A stretch of DNA of 64,000 bases from Aliidiomarina soli (GTDB taxonomy: Bacteria; Pseudomonadota; Gammaproteobacteria; Enterobacterales; Alteromonadaceae): NCBI RefSeq assembly GCF_003986975.1, contig NZ_PIPO01000002.1, positions 186,001 to 250,000 of the forward strand, written 5' to 3'. Within the stretch, counting starts at the first letter, position 1. Each line of letters starts with the position of its first letter. Below the pieces are notes generated by a model, which was not told the DNA's origin, did no database searches, and saw only the letters and a list, made by a program, of their open reading frames with translations. Below, in pieces: positions 52,981 through 64,000 of this stretch. The translations under genes were made by a program, and so were the position numbers.

Positions 52981-53340
52981 CTAGAAGGCATTTAACTCTT
53001 CGCTAAGTGCCAAGGCTAGCAGGAAGAAAAATTGGGCAATAAAAAAGCTTGAAATTGCCAGGACTTCGATTCGCCTGTGTCTTTTCAGGTGGTGGAGTAG
53101 TTCGGGGGACTCTATGTCCTTCCACTTCCCAAAAACAAATAGCCCCAGAACCTTCCATGTACTCACTATACTGGTTTGAGTTGATTCGGTAGGGAAGTAG
53201 TCGTAATATTTTTCAAACTCTGCATGCTTGAGCTTTCTGCGGATTACTTTTCTATCCATTAATGAAGCTATTGCGCTAATAATAAAGATCAGAAAAAAGA
53301 TAAATGTTAAAAAGTACATTATATTTATTAAATTATTCAC
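52981..53340 (-). CDS. Small membrane protein A, paralogue of the previous gene
   Basis: This 119-residue protein starts at GTG 53340, three bases after the stop of a tiny upstream peptide gene; AGGA lies very close to the start, so translation is probably coupled. It has helices at about residues 5-28 and 93-114 and the middle motif RKVIRRKLKHAEFEKYYDYF and KWKDIESPELLHHLKRHRRI. A possible later start is ATG 53319. The function is unknown; small paired membrane proteins are typical of immunity or transport accessory roles, which is speculation here. Confidence 0.55.
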   Translation of the reverse strand: MNNLINIMYFLTFIFFLIFIISAIASLMDRKVIRRKLKHAEFEKYYDYFPTESTQTSIVSTWKVLGLFVFGKWKDIESPELLHHLKRHRRIEVLAISSFFIAQFFFLLALALSEELNAF

Positions 53341-53343
53341 ATC

Positions 53344-53499
53344 CTATTTTCCGCACTCGGATTTAACTTCGCAGCCTGGCACCGTAAACTTGGTGGCTGC
53401 AGTAATACCTCCAGTTGAGGTTGCTGATATACCAGTTGCGTATCCAGCACCTGTGGTTGCAGATAACCCGTTAGAGCCCGCGGTGACGTTGCCCTTCAT
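53344..53499 (-). CDS. Tiny Gly/Ala/Ser/Thr-rich peptide upstream of membrane proteins A and B
   Basis: On the minus strand ATG 53499 begins a 51-codon frame: MKGNVTAGSNGLSATTGAGY, ATGISATSTGGITAATKFTV, PGCEVKSECGK. Small residues dominate the first 40 positions and two cysteines (C43, C49) end it. A stop lies three codons upstream, so it is not the end of a longer intact gene, though it could be a fragment. No good ribosome-binding site precedes the ATG. The position three bases before protein A suggests a small operon of peptide plus two membrane paralogues. A bacteriocin- or leader-like peptide is possible, but no double-glycine leader pattern is seen. Confidence 0.35.
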   Translation of the reverse strand: MKGNVTAGSNGLSATTGAGYATGISATSTGGITAATKFTVPGCEVKSECGK

Positions 53500-53628
53500 T
53501 TCATTTTAATTAGCAGTAAAAATAGATTTAGTAAATAAAAATAAATTGTTTAGTATGCCGGATAGAATTATTTTTGCCGCTGAATTTCTTCCTCTTGGGA
53601 GGTTTCATTCTTCCTTTGACGTTAAAGA

Positions 53629-53664
53629 GGAAGTTGAGCCCGAAGACCCAACTTCCGTTTTTAA
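53629..53664. terminator. Hairpin at the end of the czc operon
   Basis: GGAAGTTG (53629-53636) and CAACTTCC (53649-53656) pair across a 12-base loop. On the plus strand GTTTTTA follows; on the minus strand TCTTT follows, five bases and more downstream of the czcA stop. It probably ends minus-strand transcription of czcA. Confidence 0.6.
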
Positions 53665-53668
53665 AATA

Positions 53669-58042
<4,374 letters not shown>

Positions 58043-58046
<4 letters not shown>

Positions 58047-59290
58047 AATGCAGATTCCAAAAATGATTGCCCTGTCATTCGCTCAAGTTCAAGAATGTCT
58101 TGGTAAATAGCGTAACGGCGATTAAGTTGCTCATACTCCAACTGTGCGAGTTCTTCTTGCGCATCGAGTACCATCAAGAGGTTATGAATACCTTTAACGT
58201 AACCAGCGGTGGTCTCTTGCTCTAATTGCTCAGCAAGCGGGAGTAAATCGAGTTGAATACGCTCCAGGTAGTTTTGATTCATTTGCAACCGCGCCAAAAC
58301 AGCGCGGGTATACACTCGTAGTTGTTCGCGCACTATTCGTTGTTGGTCGAGGAGCAAATCCCTCTCAGCCTGGCTCGATCGAATTAAGCCGCGATTGGGA
58401 TTGGTCAGTTGAAGTGGTATAGATGCCTGAAGAACCAGGCTAGATTCATTGAACTGATTGTTGTAACGGACGCCAACTCCAAGTGTTAAGTCGGCGACTG
58501 CAGCTGCTTCCAGGGCATTAGCTTTAGCTGCCAACAAGCGTTCTGAGTCAACCAGGCGGAGAAATTCCGGGGCATGATTCACTGCATTTTCAACATCAGC
58601 ATTTGAGGGCAAATGAATAGAGCCGTCAAACTCGCCGACAACTCGGGAAAAGTGAGGTTCTGCAGCCCACATGGCACTGAGATCGGATCTAGCTTCCGCA
58701 ATTTTTCCGGTTATTTCTTCCGAAGTGGCAACAGTTTGACGTTGTTGTAGGCGAATGCGGGTAACTTCTGAAGGCGGTACCACACCAGATTCCACGCGCT
58801 CTGTCGCTATATCAAGTGCATCTTCCAGCCGTAGCTCTTGTTGCTGACTCCAGTTCGCCAACGCCTGCAATAGAACAATTCTATAGAAACGACGGGCGGT
58901 CTCAGCCAGAACTTCAACTTTTTCGTAGTTAAATTCAGCATCAAGTTGCTGCTGTTCAGCTGATGCAACGTCAACGCGCCGACTCCGTTTGTCACCCAGC
59001 TCAACTAACTGGCTGAACGATAAAGTTGCCTCGGCGCTTTCAATTCCCTGGTTGCTGGCGCTACCCGCAATATTTTCGAGCTCAAGGCCAAGTGTTGGAT
59101 TAGGTAGTAAAGACGCCTGCAGTTTTTCTGCTTCAGCCATGCGTTGTTGATACGGGTACGTTTGTAAGCCCGGATTGTCTTGCACTGCTCTTTCTAAGGC
59201 ATCGCGCAGGGTCAATTCATTTGCGATTGCTGAAAGGGGCACAAACATTGAGCCCACTAATGCAGCAATCACGAAATAGAATAATTTCAT
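58043..59290 (-). CDS. czcC: CzcC-type outer-membrane efflux channel
   Basis: This 415-residue outer-membrane factor has a signal peptide (about 1-23, ending AIA) and two TolC-type helical repeats (LRDALERAVQDNPGLQTYPY, SLLPNPTLGLELENIAG, ERVESGVVPPSEVTRIRLQQ, and YVKGIHNLLMVLDAQEELAQ). It forms the exit channel of the metal pump. It lies 57 bp downstream of the His-rich CzcI-like gene and overlaps czcB by four bases. Confidence 0.9.
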
Positions 59291-59347
59291 GATTCATCTC
59301 CACAATAAAAATGGTTGTGCGTAACGCACAGACTTTAAGGGTGAAGA

Positions 59348-59692
59348 TTAAAAATTCGGTGGGGGTACTGGTGGTTGGTGGTCGTTACTATTGAACGTTC
59401 GACCTATGTGCGCTATCGCTGGTGCTGGTGAAGGTCCTTCCGAACGCAACGCCGCGTAGCCGATAATGCAGCTTACATGGGAGTGAAATTGATGTTCATG
59501 ATTCAGATCGGGGCTTTCAGGTGAGCTTGTGTCGTGGTCAGTGTGGCTGTGGTTTTGATACGCATAATCAAATGTATGCTGAGCATCCTCAACGTGCCCA
59601 GCCGCAGCCGCACAGGTGAAAAAACTGTGAAGAAGCATAACAATAACCAATGACCAGACAAGTTTTGACAATCTAGCTACCTGTGGATACAA
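59348..59692 (-). CDS. His-rich exported CzcI-like protein
   Basis: This 114-residue protein has a signal sequence (about residues 10-31, ending CAAAAG) and a histidine-rich mature part (HSHTDHDTSSPESPDLNHEH then QFHSH) and a Pro-rich C-terminus. Such small periplasmic metal-binding proteins (CzcI type) stand first in many czcICBA operons and affect metal induction. The sequence is low in complexity, so the family call rests on size, histidines and position. Confidence 0.7.
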   Translation of the reverse strand: MYPQVARLSKLVWSLVIVMLLHSFFTCAAAAGHVEDAQHTFDYAYQNHSHTDHDTSSPESPDLNHEHQFHSHVSCIIGYAALRSEGPSPAPAIAHIGRTFNSNDHQPPVPPPNF

Positions 59693-59781
59693 CCGGGATC
59701 GGGTTTAACAATAACAGGCAGACACCAGTAAACTCAATGGCGAATGACATTTTAAAGAGACCTAAGCCTAATCAGTTAGCA

Positions 59782-59975
59782 TCACGGCCGGAATAAAAGT
59801 CTCAGAGTAGGTCATAGATTGCGAAGCACATTGGCGAGTATAAATAGTGTAAAACCTATAGAAAGGATAGGGTCAAGAGCGGGCCAATCAACAAACATCA
59901 GAACTGTACCCAGCCTAGGCGGGATGAGGATATATCTTTCGAATGATCATGACCATGCTGGTGATTATGTCCCAT
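59782..59975 (-). pseudogene. Deleted and frameshifted czcD-like cation diffusion facilitator remnant
   Basis: On the minus strand ATG 59975 starts MGHNHQHGHDHS and RLGW, the His-rich N-terminus of CzcD-type CDF transporters. The frame then stops. In another frame, from about 59911, GTVLMFVDWPALDPILSIGF and TLFILANVLRNL follow, which match the fifth-helix/loop region of CDF proteins, and a TGA replaces the next codon, with PTLRL continuing after it. So the gene has lost the segment between its start and helix 5, shifted frame and gained stops. It lies directly upstream of the czc operon. Confidence 0.65.
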
Positions 59976-60015
59976 GGCAAATAGCTTCTTGATTCTTTAT
60001 TTTAAAAATCAGGGG

Positions 60016-60038
60016 TTGAGTACTGCCAATACACTCAA
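60016..60038. repeat. Inverted repeat upstream of the YqaA-type gene
   Basis: TTGAGT (60016-60021) and ACTCAA (60033-60038) are complementary with an 11-base spacer, about 95 bp before the start of the YqaA-type gene. It may be an operator; the regulator is unknown. The rest of 59976-60132 shows nothing else recognisable. Confidence 0.3.
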
Positions 60039-60132
60039 TACTACAACCGTTTCCCGGAAAACCTGCGAACCAAATCTTTTGGGCACTGGAACCGGGTAGG
60101 CTTCGATACGACACTCAGGAAAAGGCGCGACT

Positions 60133-60711
60133 ATGGGTAAGCTGAAAGAAAAGACACACAAGATGATTCATTCAAAAAACATGCTGACGGGCATTACTGT
60201 AGCGTCTTTTCTTGAATCGACGATAGTCCCCGTGCCTTTGGAGGCGATGCTTATCCCTCTGATGCAGGCGCGGCGTGAGCGCCTGTGGCTGATTGCCTTA
60301 ATGGCGACCCTTGGGTGCATAGTTGGTGCTGTTTTCGGGTATGCCATGGGGTATTTTCTGTTTGACCTGGTTGGCGACTGGTTCATTCAAACATTCTCTA
60401 ATCCGGAGCAGTTTGATCGGGTTAAGCAGCAGATGCAAAGTCAGGGATTCTGGTTCGTAATGACCGTGGGTATTTCTCCGGTGCCGTTTCAGATAGCCAT
60501 GCTGGCAGCAGGCGCTACCCAGTTTTCGCTACTTTACTTCTTGCTTGCTACAGCGGTTGCCCGTTCTGTTCGTTATTTTGGCCTGGCTGCGGTGGTCTAT
60601 ATTGCTGGTAATAAGGCCGAGGCTTTAATTAAGCGCTATAAAATACTCGCCGTTATAGGTTTGACCGCGGTGGTGGTTTTACTGTGGTGGCTTTTCAATA
60701 CCTTCGCATAA
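60133..60711 (+). CDS. YqaA-type VTT-domain (DedA-like) membrane protein
   Basis: This 192-residue protein has about five membrane segments and the VTT/SNARE-associated fold (LESTIVPVPLEAMLIPLMQA, GCIVGAVFGYAMGYFLFDLV, GISPVPFQIAMLAAGATQFS). The E..VPVPLE and G..PVPFQ motifs with the two re-entrant loops are family marks. DedA/YqaA proteins are linked to lipid flipping and membrane homeostasis. It is transcribed alone on the plus strand. Confidence 0.88.
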   Translation: MGKLKEKTHKMIHSKNMLTGITVASFLESTIVPVPLEAMLIPLMQARRERLWLIALMATLGCIVGAVFGYAMGYFLFDLVGDWFIQTFSNPEQFDRVKQQMQSQGFWFVMTVGISPVPFQIAMLAAGATQFSLLYFLLATAVARSVRYFGLAAVVYIAGNKAEALIKRYKILAVIGLTAVVVLLWWLFNTFA

Positions 60712-60727
60712 TGCGGAGAGTTTTGCT

Positions 60728-61432
60728 CTATGTCCCGCGGTTTGATGTCTTATCTATCGACGAGCTGGACTGGCTTTGACTCTCGTCTGCGGTGTCCTGT
60801 TCCTGCCAGGGGTCAACTCCGGCCTTGACCCATTCTCTGACAGTATGGCGGTGCTTGCGGCGTACAAGCTGCTCAGTGAAAATACTGTAGGCGTGAATTT
60901 TAGTTTTTTCGTCGAGGTGCTCGAGGAAAAAGTGCCGTCGAGCACCAATGTGGTGTTTCTTGGATGCGTATACCACAGCCACACATAGCTCCAAGCTAGC
61001 AATTTGCGAAAGTTGGTCAGTCGTTGATTCGCTGCTGCTTTCGTCCGCCGACTGATTGCCAAGCATGATATCAGCAAAGGAGCCTAACACTAAGTATCCG
61101 CCCGGTTGAATCGGCCCCTGCCGCAACTTTGACTGAACATGCTGTTCGGTGGCCGTGATGCGTTCATAATTTGTGATCCGATACGACGTACATTCATCGC
61201 CTCTATGAACACGGGCAATGACCGCTTGCAGGTGAACAGGCTCCTTACTCAGGTTAACAAACAGGCACAGCGCCGAGGGGTCGTTTTCATGCGCATGCTG
61301 AATCACTAAAAAAGGGCGGTTGGCCCGCATATATTGAGTGAGCGCAAGGTGTAGATAAGCAACCCAGGCGAGCGTCATTACCACCGAGGCAATAGTAGAA
61401 ATAAGGCGGTAGTCGAGAGAAGAAAAATCCAT
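60728..61432 (-). CDS. Membrane-anchored protein of unknown function downstream of kdpE
   Basis: The frame runs from 61594, but that part overlaps kdpE; ATG 61432 gives a 234-residue protein with one membrane helix (about residues 9-30, STIASVVMTLAWVAYLHLAL) and a soluble part rich in beta segments (FLVIQHAHENDPSALCLFVN, GPIQPGGYLVLGSFADIMLG). The tail is Ser/Gln-rich (ESQSQSSSSIDK). I recognise no family. It follows kdpE by 58 bp on the same strand and may be cotranscribed with it. Confidence 0.6.
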   Translation of the reverse strand: MDFSSLDYRLISTIASVVMTLAWVAYLHLALTQYMRANRPFLVIQHAHENDPSALCLFVNLSKEPVHLQAVIARVHRGDECTSYRITNYERITATEQHVQSKLRQGPIQPGGYLVLGSFADIMLGNQSADESSSESTTDQLSQIASLELCVAVVYASKKHHIGARRHFFLEHLDEKTKIHAYSIFTEQLVRRKHRHTVREWVKAGVDPWQEQDTADESQSQSSSSIDKTSNRGT

Positions 61433-61490
61433 ACTATTTAAAGTAGTGGTGTTTAGACGCGAAGGCAAAGATGTAGCGGCGGGAAACAGG

Positions 61491-62177
61491 CTATTGGGCG
61501 AAGATAAGCCGATAGCCGACGCCCGGGTCAGTGAGGATATACCGCGGTATGGTCGGGGAATCGCCCAGTTTCTGGCGCAGATGGCTAATGACAATGCGTA
61601 AGTAATGGGTATCGTGAATGTGGGTTTCGCCCCAGATCATTTTTAGAATTTGCTCCTGGGTAACCACACGGTTACGCAGCCTGGCGAGTAGGGAGAGAAC
61701 AGCGTACTCTTTCGGCGTGAGCTCAACAGGTTCGCCATGAATAATGACTTCACGTGATGCAAAATTGATGTAGAGATTGCCATCGTCTATTTCTGTGACA
61801 ACATCGTTCTTCTTGCGGTAATCACGCAGGCATCCCCGTAATCTTGCAAGCAGCTCTTCGACACTGAATGGTTTGGTGACGTAGTCCTGGGCACCATTGT
61901 CGAGACCTTTGATCTTCTCCGCATCCGCATCGCGCACCGAAAGAATCAGAATTGGTACGTCGGTGAATTCTCTTAGTTTTAACAACACCTCCTGACCATC
62001 CATATCAGGTAGCCCGAGATCCAGTAAAATGGCCTCAGGCTGATATCGGGCAGCGAGTTTGATACCAGAGTTGCCACTGTCGGCCTCGACCACTGAGTAA
62101 TTCTCGCTTTGCAATGTAATACTGAGGAGCCGACGAATTTTCGCTTCGTCATCAATGACTAAAATTTGCCCGTTCAT
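61491..62177 (-). CDS. kdpE: KdpE-type response regulator (OmpR family)
   Basis: This 228-residue regulator has a receiver domain (D53 phosphoacceptor in ILLDLG, acidic pair D9/D10, K102 in VTKPF) and an OmpR-type winged-helix DNA-binding domain (about 130-225; LTPKEYAVLSLLARLRNRVV, HYLRIVISHLRQKLG). ATG 62177 overlaps the kdpD stop by four bases; the longer frame to 62321 lies inside kdpD. In KdpE the targets are the kdpFABC potassium-uptake genes, which would lie beyond the right edge if the operon is kdpFABCDE. Confidence 0.92.
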   Translation of the reverse strand: MNGQILVIDDEAKIRRLLSITLQSENYSVVEADSGNSGIKLAARYQPEAILLDLGLPDMDGQEVLLKLREFTDVPILILSVRDADAEKIKGLDNGAQDYVTKPFSVEELLARLRGCLRDYRKKNDVVTEIDDGNLYINFASREVIIHGEPVELTPKEYAVLSLLARLRNRVVTQEQILKMIWGETHIHDTHYLRIVISHLRQKLGDSPTIPRYILTDPGVGYRLIFAQ

Positions 62178-64000
62178 GATATCGCCTTGCTCACTTTCGC
62201 TGTGTTGGGCTGGTTCCGTTGATCTAAAGGCAGCCGAATAACAAAACAGGTGCCCTGGTCGCTGATACGTTTGTTGTCGACCAAGACTTCGCCGCCGTGT
62301 GCACCAATCATACCCCGACAAATGGCTAAACCCATCCCTGTGTTATTTTTCTTTGAATCCCCGTCAGCAACCACATAGAACATATCAAACACCTTTTCTG
62401 CAACCTCGTCCGGGATACCCGGGCCCGAATCTTTGATTTCTATCTCCAGGTATTCATCAGTCCAGAGCTGTTCGATACACACAGGAGCGTCGGGAGGCGA
62501 AAAGCGCGCTGCATTTTCGAGAATATTAAAAAGCCCTTGTTCGATCAACGCGCCGTGGACATAAATGGGGGCGTGTTCGCCAGATACGGTGAGTCGCAAT
62601 TGAATATCTGGGTAATAACGCTTGAGCCGGCTTGTTGCACTGGCAATGATATCATCCACCTCTACCCAGTCGCGCTCAAGCTTCAGTTCGCCGTAACCCA
62701 GCCGCGTCATATCCAATAGGTTTTGAATATAATTTTCAAGCCGCTTACTCTCACTGATAATGCCGTCTATTAGTTCGACCCGGTCACTTTCGCTGATTTG
62801 TTGGAAACGAAAGCGCAATAGCTCTGCAGACCCCATCATGGAAGAAAGCGGTGATTTGAGGTCGTGGGACACGGACGACAGCAACGCGGTGCGAAGTTGC
62901 TCCACCTCCATGGATATCTTGGTATTTTCCAGCGCATTGGCCAGATGAATACGCTGCAGCGCGGTACCACATTGTTGCTGCATAGACTCAAGCAGTTGTT
63001 GCTGAAACAGGGACAACTGACGATCCGATGCCGGTACCTTGAGAACCGCTACTGCATCCGGCCGAGCGAGTGTTCCTAAGGGCAGCAAAACTTCCTGTAG
63101 TGACGACAGGGTATTTGAAAAGCGTCCTGCAGCACTGCCATTTGCGAACACCCAGTCTATTCCCGCGCGCAGTTTTTCAGAAATAGTGATGCTCCCCTCG
63201 ACACACCTGATCTCCCGGCTATCGTCACGAATAACGACAGCTGCCTCCAGCTCCACCATGTTCTGACATACCTGGTGAAAGGTTTTGTAGACTTCGCCAT
63301 CGGTGGTGACCTTGGTGAGTGTTTCAGCGGAGTCGCGGAGAGTGTCCGAGAAGCGACTCGATTCGTTTAACAACATGAACTGACGGCGTAACCGGGAAGC
63401 AGCCGGACCGCTGATGGAGCCGATCAGGAGCAGGAATACCAGTGTGGCGACATCGTTCTGGTCGTCTACCGCAAACGTATAAAACGGCTCGGTGAGGAAA
63501 AAATTAAACGCGAGGAATGCGAAAAATGCGGTTGCTAGCGCTGGCCTGGAGCCGAATTTTAAACCTGTGGTGACAATCGCAGCAACGTAAATTAAAGCCA
63601 GATTTCCGGTACCGACAAAAGGTAGCAATGCGATTGCCACGACGGTGGCCAGTATAGTTAACAGTGCCCCCACAAGGTAGCCTGGCTTTTGGCCGAGAAT
63701 AGGTGCCTGCCTGGGTTTTCGTCGGGTGCGTACCGACGCTTGCGGTGGATGATAAATTGAAACTTCAATGTTTAAACTTGACTCAATTAACCTGCGGTAC
63801 AAAGGCTTCGACCAGAGGTTAAACCGCCAGCGGCGCCGAGCGCCTACGAGCACCGTACTAATGCGCTGTTCTTCTAAAAACTTTACCGCTGCGTCATAGC
63901 TGGTGGCACCTTTTAAGGTGATAGTTTTTGCACCCAGCTCCCCGGCAAGCTCAAGATCTCGCCGCAATTGCATGCGCTGCGAGGTGCTTTGCGGTCTGCC
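62174..64000 (-). CDS. kdpD: KdpD-type sensor histidine kinase (N-terminus beyond window edge)
   Basis: The frame is open through the right edge; about 609 residues of a protein usually near 890 are visible, so the N-terminal KdpD domain is missing. Visible are the end of the USP-like domain (GATSYDAAVKFLEEQRISTV LVGAR), the DUF4118 four-helix membrane part (YLVGALLTILATVVAIALLP to FAVDDQNDVATLVFLLL), a GAF-like region (about 63100-63300) and the kinase core: the His of SSVSHDLKSPLSS coded at 62864-62866, then an HATPase domain with NILENAARFSP and DSGPGIPDE. It senses potassium/turgor status and phosphorylates KdpE. Confidence 0.92.
   Translation of the reverse strand, partial: GRPQSTSQRMQLRRDLELAGELGAKTITLKGATSYDAAVKFLEEQRISTVLVGARRRWRFNLWSKPLYRRLIESSLNIEVSIYHPPQASVRTRRKPRQAPILGQKPGYLVGALLTILATVVAIALLPFVGTGNLALIYVAAIVTTGLKFGSRPALATAFFAFLAFNFFLTEPFYTFAVDDQNDVATLVFLLLIGSISGPAASRLRRQFMLLNESSRFSDTLRDSAETLTKVTTDGEVYKTFHQVCQNMVELEAAVVIRDDSREIRCVEGSITISEKLRAGIDWVFANGSAAGRFSNTLSSLQEVLLPLGTLARPDAVAVLKVPASDRQLSLFQQQLLESMQQQCGTALQRIHLANALENTKISMEVEQLRTALLSSVSHDLKSPLSSMMGSAELLRFRFQQISESDRVELIDGIISESKRLENYIQNLLDMTRLGYGELKLERDWVEVDDIIASATSRLKRYYPDIQLRLTVSGEHAPIYVHGALIEQGLFNILENAARFSPPDAPVCIEQLWTDEYLEIEIKDSGPGIPDEVAEKVFDMFYVVADGDSKKNNTGMGLAICRGMIGAHGGEVLVDNKRISDQGTCFVIRLPLDQRNQPNTAKVSKAIS

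Noticed and set aside
53228-53509. A 93-codon plus-strand frame over the tiny peptide gene
   Set aside because: Its first part is the complement of membrane protein A, and no plus-strand gene context supports it. The minus-strand peptide frame fits the operon direction better, though neither is proven.

Overview
The window reads as chromosomal DNA of a Gram-negative gammaproteobacterium, most likely a marine Alteromonadales-type organism (Idiomarinaceae would fit). This rests on overall gene content (type VI secretion, many RND pumps, QmcA/NfeD, PhoX-type phosphatase, Kdp two-component system), moderate GC content and dense gene packing; no rRNA or other taxonomic marker is present, so the placement is inference. 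I found no tRNA, rRNA, CRISPR array, transposase or prophage.

Layout. Positions 1-11466 are the end of a type VI secretion (T6SS) cluster, all on the plus strand: the tail of tssG, tssH (clpV), two vgrG spike genes, a large two-enzyme peptidoglycan-hydrolase effector (split M23-like fold, EF-hand loop, GH19 muramidase/chitinase fold) and a secreted TPR protein that starts directly after it and is the natural immunity candidate. The 3' third of the effector and most of the next gene are much more AT-rich than their surroundings, as in a swapped effector-immunity cassette. Positions 11467-12068 hold two decayed gene fragments. Positions 12069-20433 carry a small membrane protein, a CobW/ZigA-type metallochaperone with a Zur-like operator, a QmcA/NfeD pair, an ECF sigma factor with a partner membrane protein, an SDR-AraC pair, a phospholipase D-like protein and a ZIP-like membrane protein. 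Positions 20600-30930 hold two chemoreceptors flanking an acetyl-CoA hydrolase/transferase family protein, an exported zinc metalloprotease and a Tat-exported PhoX-type lipoprotein.

Positions 31205-34199 encode a MORN-like lipoprotein and a large exported protein of unknown function. ppk and ppx (34352-37935) form an overlapping polyphosphate operon whose ribosome-binding site lies in a strong hairpin. A divergent WYL regulator/GST pair, an AraC regulator and a TetR regulator follow. The TetR gene faces a complete tripartite RND pump (adaptor, permease, outer-membrane factor; 41786-47586) whose promoter is bracketed by repeated operator-like sequences. A small ABM-domain protein and a second, two-gene RND system (48135-52432) come next.

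Positions 52433-53499 form a small AT-rich island: a long hairpin, two paralogous small membrane proteins and, just upstream of them, a 51-codon Gly/Ala/Thr/Ser-rich peptide gene. Positions 53669-59692 are a czcICBA-like divalent-metal efflux operon on the minus strand, followed by the wreck of a czcD-like cation diffusion facilitator gene. The right end holds a YqaA/DedA-type membrane protein, an unknown membrane protein and kdpE-kdpD, with kdpD running off the edge.

Functionally the window joins contact-dependent killing (T6SS), envelope and metal/drug export (three RND systems, czc, CobW/Zur), signalling (ECF, Kdp, chemoreceptors) and phosphate/polyphosphate metabolism (PhoX, Ppk, Ppx).
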